Shown here piece by piece: positions 41,734 through 50,430 of a DNA stretch of 54,116 nucleotides. The stretch comes from Streptomyces harenosi (GTDB lineage: Bacteria; Actinomycetota; Actinomycetes; Streptomycetales; Streptomycetaceae). Under the pieces are notes generated by a model. That model saw nothing but the letters and a program-made list of their open reading frames with translations. It was not told the DNA's origin and ran no database searches. Within the stretch, counting starts at the first letter, position 1, and every line of letters begins with the position of its first letter. Where the stretch lies: the NCBI RefSeq assembly GCF_011008945.1, contig NZ_WYCT01000008.1, positions 1 through 54,116 of the forward strand, in the 5' to 3' direction. A program made the position numbers and the translations under genes.

Positions 41734-42672
41734 TCAGAGGCCGTGCCGGACGGCGTAGCGCAGGGCTCGCTCGCGCATCCGCCGGTGGTCGGCGATCAGG
41801 TCCGCGTACTCGGCCCGTACCTCGGCCGCGTGGCGTTCCTCCAGCCGGGCGCCGGTGCCGGCCAGTCCCGTGCTCCGTACGCACCGGGCCTCGGCCACGG
41901 CGTAGCGCCGTTGCAGCGCGGTGGCCTGGCGCGGGGGGAGCTCCCGGGCGCGGCGCTGCCAGGCGTCGCGCAGCTCCGCCGGGTCCGCGGCCTTGTACAC
42001 CGGGGCGACGCAGTCGGCCCAGCGGGCGAGCACGGCGCGGTAGGCGGGGTCGCGGGTGACGCGGTGGTGGGCGGCGGCTTCGAGGTTGTTGGCCGCGACG
42101 GTGGCGCGGAACCAGCGCGCCTGGTCGCCGTAGAGGAGGCGCTGCGCCCGGGCGAGGCATCCGTCGCTGTTGGCCCTGACCAGGAGCCCGGTCGCCGTCC
42201 GGGTGGACAGTTCGCGGTGCCCGGTGCCGAACAGCGCGTCGGCGAGCCGCTCCTGCCGCCGCGCCGCCTCGCCCCGGGGCTGCGGCGCCGGCCGCGGGGT
42301 GCCGTCGCCGGTCCGGCCGCCGGCTTCGGCGGCGCCGCCGAAGCCGTGCTCGGCGGCCCAGGCGGGGTCGTCGATCCCGTACGGGAACCGGCGCTGCGAC
42401 CCGGAGGCCCGGGCGGCGGGGCCGTCCGCGCCGGCCCCGTCCGCCGCCGCGAGCGGCGCGGGCGCCACCTTCCGCTCCTCCAGGCACCGCTGGGCGAGCG
42501 TGGCCTCGGCGCGCTTGAGCAGATCGTCCTGGGCCCGGACGGACCGGGGCACGGACCGGGTCGGCTCCGTGCCGTCCCCGTCCGGGCCGTGCCCGCAGCC
42601 GCCCGCCATGGACACCGCCCCCATCGACAGCGCCACCGTGGCGACGAACCTGGAAGCCCGCACCGTGGTCAC
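41734..42672 (-). CDS. putative lipoprotein of unknown function
   Basis: A 312-residue protein with a hydrophobic N-terminus and lipobox-like MAGGC (cysteine 26), so probably anchored outside the membrane. The mature part is helical and rich in Arg and Ala, with repeated patterns such as RLLYGDQARWFRATV, RRYAVAEARCVRS and conserved-looking cysteines. No family recognised. GTG start preceded by GAGGGCAGGG. Confidence 0.75.
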   Translation of the reverse strand: MTTVRASRFVATVALSMGAVSMAGGCGHGPDGDGTEPTRSVPRSVRAQDDLLKRAEATLAQRCLEERKVAPAPLAAADGAGADGPAARASGSQRRFPYGIDDPAWAAEHGFGGAAEAGGRTGDGTPRPAPQPRGEAARRQERLADALFGTGHRELSTRTATGLLVRANSDGCLARAQRLLYGDQARWFRATVAANNLEAAAHHRVTRDPAYRAVLARWADCVAPVYKAADPAELRDAWQRRARELPPRQATALQRRYAVAEARCVRSTGLAGTGARLEERHAAEVRAEYADLIADHRRMRERALRYAVRHGL

Positions 42673-42989
42673 CCCCTGCCCTCGTCCGGTCGGGTACGGA
42701 CCGGATCGGCCGTCCCGCCGACACCCCCGTCGGCTCGACTCCCATTACAGGGGAGGGGAAGGCCGTTGTGATCCTCGGAAGTGATAGGGCGGCCCGCGGT
42801 GCGGCGGGGCGCCCCCGCCCACCGGCGTGACCCGGACCCGCCGGGGCCGCCCCCGGCGATTCACCGCGCCGGGCCCATGGCCGATCGGCCGCGGCGTCGT
42901 TACCCCGGGTGGACCGGCCGGCCGGTGACCCCGCCCGGCGGCCACCAAAAACCCCCGGCACGCGGAACGACGGAAGGCAGGCGGTACAG
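42673..42989. other. 317-base intergenic region
   Basis: Divergent gap between the lipoprotein and the solute-binding-like protein. On the minus strand TCACAA, a 16-bp spacer and TGTAAT near 42745 may be the lipoprotein promoter. Nothing else can be supported. Confidence 0.4.
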
Positions 42990-44189
42990 GTGGAGATGTC
43001 GTCGACGCGCTTGTGCATCGGTGTGGTGGCGCCGCTGACGGGGCGGCTGGCCCCGCTGGGGAGGCCGCTGGCGTACGTGCTGCGCGCGCTGGCGCCCCGG
43101 CTGCGGCACGTGGACAACGGCGGTCGCCGTCACGAGGTGGTGATCGCCGTGCGGGACAGCCGCTCCGAACCCGAGGCGGCCCGGCAGGCGGTGCGCGAAC
43201 TGGTCACCGCCGACCAGGCGAACCTCGTGCTCACCATGGCCGGGACCCGGGTGCTGCCCGCCGTCGCCGACACCTGCGAACACCTGGGGGTGCCCTGCCT
43301 GTCGACCACGTTCCCCTGGCAGGCGTACGTCCGGGCCCGCGGCGCCGATCCCGCGCACCGCTTCCGCTGGACGTACCACTTCGCCTGGGGCCTGGACGAC
43401 ATCGCCGCCGTCTTCGCCTCGATGTGGGAGCGCGTCGCGGACCGGCACGCCGTCGGCTGCCTGTGGAACGACGACCTGCAGGGCACCCTGCTGCGGGACG
43501 ACCGGTACGGTTTCGCCCCGGTGACCTCCGCGCGCGGGCACACCCTGGTCGACCTCGGCCCCTACCGGGAGCCGGCCGACGACTTCACCGCGCAGGTCGA
43601 CCGGATGCGCGAGCACGGGGCCGATGTGATCACCAGCGCCTCCACCGCCACCGACCTGGCCCTCTTCCACCGCCAGGCCCGCCGGGCGGGGCTGCGGCCC
43701 CGGCTGATCACCTGCTCGCGCTGGCTCACCTACCCGCACACCCACACCACGCCCGCCCCGGACGTCCACGCCGAACTCGGCGACGCGCGCGTGGCCACCC
43801 TGGTCTACTGGAGCCCCGGCCACCCCTACCGCTCCAGCCTGGACGGCAGCACCTGCGCCGACCTCGCCCACGCCTACCGGCAGGACACCGGCGAGTGCTG
43901 GCTGCAGCCCCTCGGACTGGCCCACGCCCTCCTGGAGACCGCCCACCACGCCCTGGCCACCGCGGACGACCCCACCGACCGCGCCGCCGTCGCCGGGGCT
44001 CTCGCCGGCGCCCGCCTCGACACCATCGCCGGCCCGCTCGACTGGACCGCGGGGCCCACCCCCAACACCGCTCTGGTGCCGCTGGTCGGCGGGCAGTGGC
44101 ACCCCGGCCCGCAGGGCCCCCGCCTCGCCGTCGTCACCAACGAGAACAACCCCGAGGTGCCGCTCACCGGCGAGCTGACACCGGTGTGA
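42990..44189 (+). CDS. periplasmic-binding-protein-like sensor without signal peptide
   Basis: A 399-residue Peripla_BP_6 (branched-chain amino-acid binding) type protein: CIGVVAPLTGRLAPLG at the N-terminus, ADQANLVLTMAGT, and LGVPCLSTTFPWQAYV in lobe 1, and HGADVITSASTATDLALFHRQA in the second lobe. There is no signal peptide or lipobox, unlike transporter subunits, and no ABC transporter genes are near. It may be a cytoplasmic ligand sensor like AmiC. GTG 42990 fits the AAGGCAGG 8 bases upstream; ATG 42996 is an alternative. Confidence 0.78.
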   Translation: MEMSSTRLCIGVVAPLTGRLAPLGRPLAYVLRALAPRLRHVDNGGRRHEVVIAVRDSRSEPEAARQAVRELVTADQANLVLTMAGTRVLPAVADTCEHLGVPCLSTTFPWQAYVRARGADPAHRFRWTYHFAWGLDDIAAVFASMWERVADRHAVGCLWNDDLQGTLLRDDRYGFAPVTSARGHTLVDLGPYREPADDFTAQVDRMREHGADVITSASTATDLALFHRQARRAGLRPRLITCSRWLTYPHTHTTPAPDVHAELGDARVATLVYWSPGHPYRSSLDGSTCADLAHAYRQDTGECWLQPLGLAHALLETAHHALATADDPTDRAAVAGALAGARLDTIAGPLDWTAGPTPNTALVPLVGGQWHPGPQGPRLAVVTNENNPEVPLTGELTPV

Positions 44190-44223
44190 CGGCGCGCCCG
44201 CGCGTCCCTTCGCGGGCCGTCAC
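44186..44223. terminator. terminator hairpin between convergent genes
   Basis: GTGACGG (44186-44192) pairs with CCGTCAC (44217-44223), and inner CCCGCG with CGCGGG, leaving a 4-base bulge. It starts at the sensor gene stop. Confidence 0.65.
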
Positions 44224-44264
44224 CGCCCCGGCGCGGCATCCGCGCCCCGGGCCTGCCCCTACGG

Positions 44265-44891
44265 TCAGGCGTCCCCGTACGCCTCCCCGCCCGGCGCGAA
44301 TCCGGCCGTCCCGGCGGTCGCGTCCGCGAGCCAGGCGCGGAAGGCCTCCACATCGGCGTCCGGCAGGCCGATCTCGATGGTCACGGCCTCGCCGTAGCGC
44401 ACGTCCCGCACCATGCGGCCGGTGGCGCGCAGGTCGTTCTGGAGCTTGCCGGCCCGCTGGTGGTCGACGGTCACCGTGGCCAGGCGGAACCGGCGGCGGG
44501 TGAGCGTGCCGACGGCGTCGAGGGCCTCGCCGACCGTCCCGCCGTAGGCCCGGATGAGCCCTCCGGCGCCCAGCTTGATCCCGCCGTAGTAGCGGGTGAC
44601 GACGGCGACGACGTACCGCATGTCGCGGCGCAGCAGCATCTGGAGCATGGGCATCCCGGCGGTGCCGCCGGGTTCGCCGTCGTCGCCGGCCTTCTGGACG
44701 GCGGCGTCGGCGCCGATGACGTACGCCCAGCAGTTGTGCGTGGCGTCCGCGTGCTCCTTGCGCACGGCCGCGATGAAGTCCTGCGCCTCCTGCTCGGTGG
44801 CCGCCGGGGCGAGGGCGCACCGGAAACGGGAACGGTTGATCTCTGTTTCGTGCACGCCCGCGCGGGCGACGGTGCGGTACTCGTCCTGCAT
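44265..44891 (-). CDS. IMPACT/YigZ family protein
   Basis: A 208-residue protein of the UPF0029/YigZ family. The N-terminal IMPACT domain has the conserved KAGDDGEPGGTAGMPML (about 66-83) and RYYGGIKLGAGGLIRAYGG motifs; a ferredoxin-like C-terminal domain follows (about 140-200). In other bacteria the family is linked to translation or stress control; its biochemical role is unsettled. Leaderless start at ATG 44891. Monocistronic. Confidence 0.93.
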   Translation of the reverse strand: MQDEYRTVARAGVHETEINRSRFRCALAPAATEQEAQDFIAAVRKEHADATHNCWAYVIGADAAVQKAGDDGEPGGTAGMPMLQMLLRRDMRYVVAVVTRYYGGIKLGAGGLIRAYGGTVGEALDAVGTLTRRRFRLATVTVDHQRAGKLQNDLRATGRMVRDVRYGEAVTIEIGLPDADVEAFRAWLADATAGTAGFAPGGEAYGDA

Positions 44892-44897
44892 CCGGCC

Positions 44898-44903
44898 AGC
44901 CTA
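44898..44903 (-). promoter_or_regulatory. -10 of leaderless IMPACT gene
   Basis: TAGGCT on the minus strand ends exactly 6 bases before the ATG at 44891, with no ribosome binding site between. Confidence 0.5.
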
Positions 44904-45015
44904 CGGGGGCCGGGCCGGACGCCCGGCGGCGCGGGGCCGGGGCCCCCGGGAATCGGGCGCGCCGGGCCGGCGTTGTCCGGGCGAGAGCCTGTCCAGCAGC
45001 GCAAGGAGGCCGCCG

Positions 45016-45423
45016 GTGTACGGCGACGAGGCAACCGTCCGCAAGATCCTCACCGAGCTCGGCGACACCTGGGCCGTGGTGGGCCTGTCGTCCAACCGGC
45101 AGCGCGCGGCCTGGGGCGTCGCCGAGGTGCTCCAGCGCTTCGGCAAGCGCGTCGTGCCCGTGCATCCCAAGGCGGAGACGGTGCACGGCGAGCGCGGGTA
45201 CGCCCGGCTCGCGGACGTCCCCTTCGAGGTGGACGTCGTCGACGTGTTCGTCAACAGCGACCTGGCCGGAGCGGTCGCCGACGAGGCGGTGGCCAAGGGC
45301 GCCCGGGCGGTCTGGTTCCAGCTCGGGGTCGTCGACGAGGCCGCCTACGCGCGGACGCGGGCCGCCGGTCTGGAGATGGTCATGGACCGCTGCCCGGCGA
45401 TCGAGATCCCGCGCCTGGGCTGA
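45016..45423 (+). CDS. CoA-binding protein (YccU-like)
   Basis: A 135-residue Rossmann-fold CoA_binding_2 domain protein: TWAVVGLSSNRQRAAWGVAEVL with the nucleotide-binding loop, then VVPVHPKAETVHGERGYARL and VWFQLGVVDEAAYARTRAAG. GTG start with AAGGAGG 6 bases upstream. Conserved across bacteria, but a defined function is not established. Confidence 0.9.
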   Translation: MYGDEATVRKILTELGDTWAVVGLSSNRQRAAWGVAEVLQRFGKRVVPVHPKAETVHGERGYARLADVPFEVDVVDVFVNSDLAGAVADEAVAKGARAVWFQLGVVDEAAYARTRAAGLEMVMDRCPAIEIPRLG

Positions 45424-45552
45424 CCGCCCGGTGCGGGAAGCGCCGGGCCGCGCCGTGCGCCCGGCCCGGCCGGCCACGCCCCGGTGCGCGCGGGCCCGCC
45501 GCGGCCGGAACGAGGCCGCGCACCCTGCGTGCCGGCGGTCGGCACGGCCCGC

Positions 45553-45558
45553 CATAAT
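45553..45558 (+). promoter_or_regulatory. -10 of leaderless hydroxylase gene
   Basis: CATAAT ends exactly 6 bases before the ATG at 45565. A weak TGCCGG -35 sits 17 bp upstream. Confidence 0.55.
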
Positions 45559-45564
45559 GCCCGG

Positions 45565-46785
45565 ATGACCTCCCGATCTTCCTCTCCCGCCCCCGCCGGT
45601 GCCCGGCAGCGGTTCCCGGTCGTCGTGGTCGGCGCCGGCCCGGCCGGGCTGACCGTCGGCAACATCCTGCGCGCCGCGGGCGTCGACTGCCTGGTGCTGG
45701 AGGCGGAGACCCGGGAGTTCATCGAGCAGCGGCCGCGCGCGGGCTTCGTCGAGGAGTGGGCCGTGCGCGGCCTGCGGGAGCGGGGCCTGGCGGGGGAGCT
45801 GCTGGACCGCGCGCCGACGCAGACCGAGTGCGAGTTCCGGGTCGACGGCGCCAGGCACCGGTTCCGCTACACCGAGCTGACCGGCCACCGTCACTTCGTC
45901 TGCCCGCAGCCGCTGCTGGTGACGGAGCTGGTCCGCGAGTACGCCGACGTGCGGGGCGGCGCGATCGCCTTCGGTGTCCGGGACGTACGGCTGCACGACA
46001 TCGAAACGGACCGGCCGTCGGTGTCGTACCGGTGCCCGGACACGGGGGAACGGCGGGTCGTGGAGTGCGACTTCGTCGCCGGGTGCGACGGGGCGCGCGG
46101 GGTGACGCGGACCGCGCTGCCGGCGGAGCGGACCGCGCGGCACGACTACGGGATCGGCTGGCTGGCGCTGCTGGCCGAGGCGCCGCCGTCCTCCCACTGC
46201 GTCGTCTTCGGCATCCACCCCGGGGGCTTCGCCGCGCACATGGCCCGCAGTCCGCAGGTCACCCGCTACTACCTCGAATGCCCCTCCGGGGACGACCCGG
46301 CCAACTGGCCGCACGACCGGGTGTGGACCGAGCTGCGCCGGCGGCTGGCCGCCGCCGGCGCCGAGCCGCTCACCGAGGGCCGGCTGATCGAGAAGCGCGT
46401 CCTGGACATGCACAACTACGTGGTCGAGCCCATGGTGTCCGGCCGCCTCCTCCTCGCCGGGGACGCGGCCCACCTCACCGCGCCGATCGCCGCCAAGGGG
46501 ATGAATCTGGCCCTGCACGACGCCTTCCTGCTGGGGGACGCGCTGGCGGCCCGGCTCACCACGGGCGACGAGCAGGGCCTGCGGGGGTACGGCGCGGCGA
46601 GCCTGCGGCGCGTCTGGCAGTACCAGGAGTTCTCGCTGTGGCTGTCCGACGTGTTCCACGGCGCCTCCTCGGGCGACCCGTTCCGCGCCGGCACCACGCT
46701 GGCCCGGCTGCGCCGCCTGCTGGCCTCCCCCGCGGCGGCGGCCGCCTTCGCCGACCTGTACATCGGCAGGAACGCCGACCACTGA
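45565..46785 (+). CDS. FAD-dependent aromatic hydroxylase, PobA-like
   Basis: A 406-residue flavoprotein monooxygenase close to 4-hydroxybenzoate 3-monooxygenase. The dinucleotide motif is VVVVGAGPAGL (about 19-29), the DG motif is AGCDGARGVTR, and the FAD-ribityl motif is GDAAHLTAPIAAKGMNLALHD. Substrate-loop features (RPRAGFVEEWAV, near residue 57) also fit PobA. It would add a hydroxyl to an aromatic acid with NADPH and oxygen. No pca genes or PobR are adjacent, so the exact substrate is open. Confidence 0.88.
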   Translation: MTSRSSSPAPAGARQRFPVVVVGAGPAGLTVGNILRAAGVDCLVLEAETREFIEQRPRAGFVEEWAVRGLRERGLAGELLDRAPTQTECEFRVDGARHRFRYTELTGHRHFVCPQPLLVTELVREYADVRGGAIAFGVRDVRLHDIETDRPSVSYRCPDTGERRVVECDFVAGCDGARGVTRTALPAERTARHDYGIGWLALLAEAPPSSHCVVFGIHPGGFAAHMARSPQVTRYYLECPSGDDPANWPHDRVWTELRRRLAAAGAEPLTEGRLIEKRVLDMHNYVVEPMVSGRLLLAGDAAHLTAPIAAKGMNLALHDAFLLGDALAARLTTGDEQGLRGYGAASLRRVWQYQEFSLWLSDVFHGASSGDPFRAGTTLARLRRLLASPAAAAAFADLYIGRNADH

Positions 46786-46834
46786 AGCCGGCGCCCGGGG
46801 CCGACGGCGGGTCAGGACGGGTCCGGCCGCGGCG

Positions 46835-47392
46835 TCATGCGACGCCCAGCCCCTCCAGCACCACCGCCCCGGGCAGCTCGGCGAACGCCTTGCCCGGCAC
46901 CAGCAGCTTGCCGCGCCGGCGTCCGCTGCCCACGAGGACGTACGGCAGGTCGACGACGGCCGGGTCCACCAGGACCGGCCAGCCCTCGGGCAGGCCGACC
47001 GGGGTGATGCCGCCGTACTCCATGCCCGTCTCCCCCGTGGCCGTCTCCATGGGGGCGAACGACGCCTTGCGGGCGCCCAGGTGCCGGCGGACGGCCCCGT
47101 TGACGTCGACCCGGGTGGTCGAGAGCACCACGCAGGCCGCGAGCGTGGTCCCGCCGCCGCGCCTGCCCGTGACCACGACGCAGTTGGCGGACTGTCCGAG
47201 CAGCTCGCGGCCGTAGTGCTCGACGAAGGTGGCGGTGTCGGCCCACTGCGGGTCGGTGTCGACGTAGACGATCTGGTCGGCGGGGACGCTGCCGCGCCAG
47301 TGGCGCACCGCGTCGGCGACCGGGCGGGTCAGTTCACCGAGGCAGTCGGGCGCGGGCCGGGCGCTGTCGAAGTGTCCGATGGGTGCGTGCAT
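46835..47392 (-). CDS. YbaK/EbsC family aminoacyl-tRNA deacylase-like protein
   Basis: A 185-residue protein of the YbaK/ProX editing-domain fold, which hydrolyses wrongly charged tRNA. It has the family regions ANCVVVTGRRGGGTTLAACVV, the lysine in GARKASFAP, and GMEYGGITPVGLP with its conserved GGxxP. The N-terminal part (about 1-45) is a helical extension. It starts leaderless at ATG 47392. The mischarged tRNA recognised is unknown. Confidence 0.87.
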   Translation of the reverse strand: MHAPIGHFDSARPAPDCLGELTRPVADAVRHWRGSVPADQIVYVDTDPQWADTATFVEHYGRELLGQSANCVVVTGRRGGGTTLAACVVLSTTRVDVNGAVRRHLGARKASFAPMETATGETGMEYGGITPVGLPEGWPVLVDPAVVDLPYVLVGSGRRRGKLLVPGKAFAELPGAVVLEGLGVA

Positions 47393-47398
47393 GGCCGC

Positions 47399-47404
47399 AC
47401 GCTA
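47399..47404 (-). promoter_or_regulatory. -10 of leaderless YbaK-like gene
   Basis: TAGCGT on the minus strand ends exactly 6 bases before the ATG at 47392. Confidence 0.5.
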
Positions 47405-47435
47405 GCAACAGCGGCCCGGCCCGCGAACGGCCGTC

Positions 47436-48008
47436 TCAGCGCACGGGCGGGACCGAGACGGCCATGATCATCTCCATGGGCACCTCGCCGTCGTTGCCGT
47501 AGACGTGCGGGGTGTCGGCCTCGAAGGAGGCGCTCGCGCCCTCGGGGACGCGGTGGGCCACGCCGTCGACGGTGAGGGTCAGCTCGCCGGCCGTGACGTG
47601 CACGAGCTCGAAGGTGCCGGGCAGGTGCGGGTCGGACGGGCTGCTCTCGCCCGGCATGAGCCGCCAGTCCCACATCTCCAGCGGCCCGGGTGCCTCGGTG
47701 CCCGCCAGCAGCCGGTTGTAGCTGCCGGCGTCGGTGTGCCAGAGCCGGACGGCCTGCTCGGCGGGGACGACGCGCACCCGCGGGCCCTGCTCGTAGTCGA
47801 GCAGGGTGGTGATGCTGATACCCAGGGCGTCGCCGATCTTGACGACCGTGCCGAGGCTGGGGTTGGTGCGGGCCTGCTCGATCTGGATGAGCATGCCGCG
47901 GCTGACCCCGGCGCGGGCGGCGAGCGCGTCCAGGGTGAAGCCCCGCTCGGTGCGCCAGCGTTTGACGTTGCGCGCCAGGGACTGGGTCAGCAGGTCGAGG
48001 TCCGACAC
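47436..48008 (-). CDS. XRE family regulator with cupin sensor domain
   Basis: A 190-residue regulator. N-terminal HTH (about 10-65; FTLDALAARAGVSRGMLIQIE, then ARTNPSLGTVVKIGDALGIS) is followed by a linker and a C-terminal cupin_2 barrel (about 110-185; FELVHVTAGELTLTVDGV, FEADTPHVYGNDG). Such proteins often control a neighbouring transporter in response to a small metabolite. GTG start. Divergent from an EamA exporter with shared palindromes. Confidence 0.9.
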   Translation of the reverse strand: MSDLDLLTQSLARNVKRWRTERGFTLDALAARAGVSRGMLIQIEQARTNPSLGTVVKIGDALGISITTLLDYEQGPRVRVVPAEQAVRLWHTDAGSYNRLLAGTEAPGPLEMWDWRLMPGESSPSDPHLPGTFELVHVTAGELTLTVDGVAHRVPEGASASFEADTPHVYGNDGEVPMEMIMAVSVPPVR

Positions 48009-48045
48009 ATTCCGTCCATTATTTTGTATGACACAGTGCGACTCA

Positions 48046-48083
48046 TTGAACTATGGTGTGGTGCACCTGATCGTTCACTGAAC
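48046..48083 (+). promoter_or_regulatory. EamA promoter with GTTCAcTGAAC palindrome
   Basis: TTGAAC (48046-48051), a 17-bp spacer and a weak GATCGT -10 precede the perfect palindrome GTTCACTGAAC (48073-48083). A matching GAAC half-site lies within the -35. This is a likely site for the divergent XRE-cupin protein. The gap is unusually AT-rich. Confidence 0.5.
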
Positions 48084-48105
48084 TGTACTGCGAGGCACCC
48101 GTCCC

Positions 48106-48963
48106 ATGACAGCACTCTTCGCACTGGCCACGAGCCTCCTGTGGGGTCTGGCCGACTTCGGCGGCGGGCTGCTGAGCCGGCGCACGCCCGCGCTCACGGT
48201 GGTCGTGATCTCGCAGTGCATCGCGGTCGCCGTGCTCGGGGCGATCGTGGTGGCCACCGGGGGCTGGAGCGAGGCGGGCCCGCGGCTGTGGTTCGCGGTG
48301 GGCGCCGGTCTGGTCGGCCCGGTGGCGATGCTCGCCTTCTACAAGGCGCTGGCCCTGGGGCCCATGGGCGTCGTCTCCCCGCTCGGCTCGCTCGGCGTGG
48401 CCGTCCCGGTCGGTGCGGGACTGGCGCTGGGCGAGCGTCCGGGGCCGGCGCAGGTCGCCGGGATCCTGGTGGCCGTCGCCGGCGTCGTCCTCGCGGGCGG
48501 CCCGCAGCTCAGGGGAGCCCCGGTCCAGCGGCGGGCCGTGCTCCTCACGCTGGTCGCCGCGTTCGGCTTCGGCGCGGTGATGGCCCTGATCGCGGAGGCG
48601 TCGACCACGGTCACCGGCCTGTTCCTCGCCCTGTTCGTGCAGCGGGTCACCAACATCGTCGTGGGCGGTGCGGCCCTGTGCGTCTCCGTGCGGCGCGGCG
48701 GCACCGCCCTCCCGCCGGACGGCTTCCCCTGGCGCTCGCTGCCCGCGCTCGCCTTCGTGGGACTCGCGGACGTCGCCGCGAACGGCACGTACTCGGTGGC
48801 CGCCCAGCACGGCCCGGTCACGGTGGCCGCGGTGCTCGCCTCCCTCTACCCGGTGGTGACGGCGCTCGCCGCGCGCGGCATCCTCGACGAACGGCTGCGC
48901 GCCGTCCAGGCGGCGGGCGCGGGGCTCGCGCTGGCGGGCACGGTCCTGCTGGCGGCGGGCTGA
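48106..48963 (+). CDS. EamA/DMT family transporter
   Basis: A 285-residue membrane protein with ten hydrophobic segments in two EamA repeats (LFALATSLLWGLADFGGGLL; LLTLVAAFGFGAVMALIAEA). Conserved glycines and prolines at GPVAMLAFYKALALGP and HGPVTVAAVLASLYPVVTAL are typical. Probably exports an amino acid or metabolite. Its likely regulator is the divergent XRE-cupin protein. Confidence 0.9.
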   Translation: MTALFALATSLLWGLADFGGGLLSRRTPALTVVVISQCIAVAVLGAIVVATGGWSEAGPRLWFAVGAGLVGPVAMLAFYKALALGPMGVVSPLGSLGVAVPVGAGLALGERPGPAQVAGILVAVAGVVLAGGPQLRGAPVQRRAVLLTLVAAFGFGAVMALIAEASTTVTGLFLALFVQRVTNIVVGGAALCVSVRRGGTALPPDGFPWRSLPALAFVGLADVAANGTYSVAAQHGPVTVAAVLASLYPVVTALAARGILDERLRAVQAAGAGLALAGTVLLAAG

Positions 48964-49015
48964 TCCGGACGGGCAGCCCCAGGTGTTCTGTCCGGGGAGG
49001 TTGTGGACGGGTGAG

Positions 49016-49777
49016 TCAGGTCTCGGCCCGGGCCGGGCGCGACGCCGTCTCCTCGGCGGCCGCGTCGGCCAGCGCCCGCAACTGCTGCGGCGTGATGCCC
49101 TCCGGGATGGGCACCGGCGCCGGGGTCCGCAGCGGCGGCTGCCAGCCGTCGGCGGGGGTCCAGCGTCGTACGACCCGGGCGGGGGCTCCCGCCACCACGC
49201 TGTGGTCGGGCACCGTGCCGCGGACCACGGCGCCCGCGGCCACCACCACGTTCCGCCCGATCCGCGCTCCGGGCAGGATCACCGCGCCGGTGCCGATCCA
49301 GCAGCCGGGCCCGATCGACACCGGCTCCATCCGGGGCCACTGCTTGCCGATGGGCTCGTGGGGATCGTCGTAGGAGTGGTTGGTGGAGGTGACGTAGACG
49401 TACGGCCCGAAGTAGCAGTCGCTGCCGATGGTGACGGTGGTGTCGGCGATGACATGGCTGCCGCGGCCGAGCACGACGCCGTCGCCGATGCGCAGGATCG
49501 GCTCGGGGCCGAGGTCCAGGTCGGGCATGAGCCCGGCGGTGAGGGTGACCTGCTCGCCGATGATGCAGTGGGCGCCCAGGCGGATCCACGGTTCGCCGAA
49601 GACCGTGCCGAGCGGGAAGGCGAGGCGGGTGCCGGGGCCCAGCGCGCCGAAGCGGAAGCGGCCGGGGTGCTCGGCGGTGACGGACCCCGTGCGCTGCACC
49701 CAGGCCCACCCCGCGTGCACGGCGCGCTGCGCGAGGCGGCGCCGCCAGGACGAGAAGGTGTTCTTGGGCTTCGGCAC
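49016..49777 (-). CDS. hexapeptide-repeat acyltransferase
   Basis: A 253-residue left-handed beta-helix acyltransferase. Imperfect hexapeptides run from about residue 60 to 215 (IRLGAHCIIGEQVTL, VVLGRGSHVIADTTVTIG, GCWIGTGAVILPGARIG). The loop NHSYDDPHEPIGKQ is placed like the active-site loop of sugar and maltose O-acetyltransferases. GTG start, leaderless. No glycan gene cluster is adjacent, so the acceptor is unknown. Confidence 0.88.
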   Translation of the reverse strand: MPKPKNTFSSWRRRLAQRAVHAGWAWVQRTGSVTAEHPGRFRFGALGPGTRLAFPLGTVFGEPWIRLGAHCIIGEQVTLTAGLMPDLDLGPEPILRIGDGVVLGRGSHVIADTTVTIGSDCYFGPYVYVTSTNHSYDDPHEPIGKQWPRMEPVSIGPGCWIGTGAVILPGARIGRNVVVAAGAVVRGTVPDHSVVAGAPARVVRRWTPADGWQPPLRTPAPVPIPEGITPQQLRALADAAAEETASRPARAET

Positions 49778-49783
49778 CCGCTT

Positions 49784-49789
49784 ACGGTA
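49784..49789 (-). promoter_or_regulatory. -10 of leaderless acyltransferase gene
   Basis: TACCGT on the minus strand ends exactly 6 bases before the GTG at 49777. Confidence 0.5.
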
Positions 49790-49884
49790 CTCAGCGCGTG
49801 GTGCCGGGCAGCGCCCCCGGCCCTGTGATCTTCACCCCACCGGGTGGCGTACGGTGCGGTGTATCACCCGACCAGGAGGCGATG

Positions 49885-50418
49885 ATGACGCACAACGCGC
49901 TGATCACGGGCATCGGCGGCAAGGAACCGAAGGTGGACGCGGAGGCGTTCGTGGCGCCGACGTCCTCGGTGATCGGGGACGTGACGCTGCACGCGGGGGC
50001 CAGCGTGTGGTACGGGGCGGTGCTGCGCGGCGACGTCGAGCGGATCGCGGTCGGCGCGAGCAGCAACGTCCAGGACAACTGCACCCTCCACGCCGACCCG
50101 GGCTTCCCCGTCACCGTCGGCGAGCGCGTCTCCATCGGGCACAACGCGGTGGTGCACGGCGCGACCGTCGAGGACGACTGCCTGATCGGCATGGGCGCCA
50201 CCGTCCTCAACGGCGCGGTGATCGGCGCCGGCTCCCTGGTCGCCGCCCAGGCCCTCGTCCCGCAGGGCATGCGGGTGCCGCCGGGCTCGCTGGTCGCGGG
50301 GGTGCCGGCCAAGGTGAAGCGGCAGCTCACGGACGAGGAGCGCCAGGGCATCACGCTGAACGGGACGATGTACGCGGAGCTGGCCGAGGCGCACCGCGAG
50401 GTGCACGGCCGGCCCTGA
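49885..50418 (+). CDS. gamma carbonic anhydrase family protein
   Basis: A 177-residue left-handed beta-helix protein of the gamma-CA/PaaY/YrdA type. Zinc-ligand-like histidines are in NCTLHADPG and SIGHNAVVHG; GASVWYGAVLRGDVERIAVG is the family signature. Start at ATG 49885 (AGGAGG 5 bases upstream) rather than 49882 or the far upstream frame. It may act as carbonic anhydrase or as a thioesterase-type relative. Divergent from the other beta-helix gene. Confidence 0.92.
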   Translation: MTHNALITGIGGKEPKVDAEAFVAPTSSVIGDVTLHAGASVWYGAVLRGDVERIAVGASSNVQDNCTLHADPGFPVTVGERVSIGHNAVVHGATVEDDCLIGMGATVLNGAVIGAGSLVAAQALVPQGMRVPPGSLVAGVPAKVKRQLTDEERQGITLNGTMYAELAEAHREVHGRP

Positions 50419-50430
50419 CCTCCGCGGGGC

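Noticed and set aside
45565..46785. Naming the hydroxylase pobA outright
   Set aside because: Motifs fit PobA but no protocatechuate genes or PobR are adjacent and the substrate pocket cannot be checked by eye.
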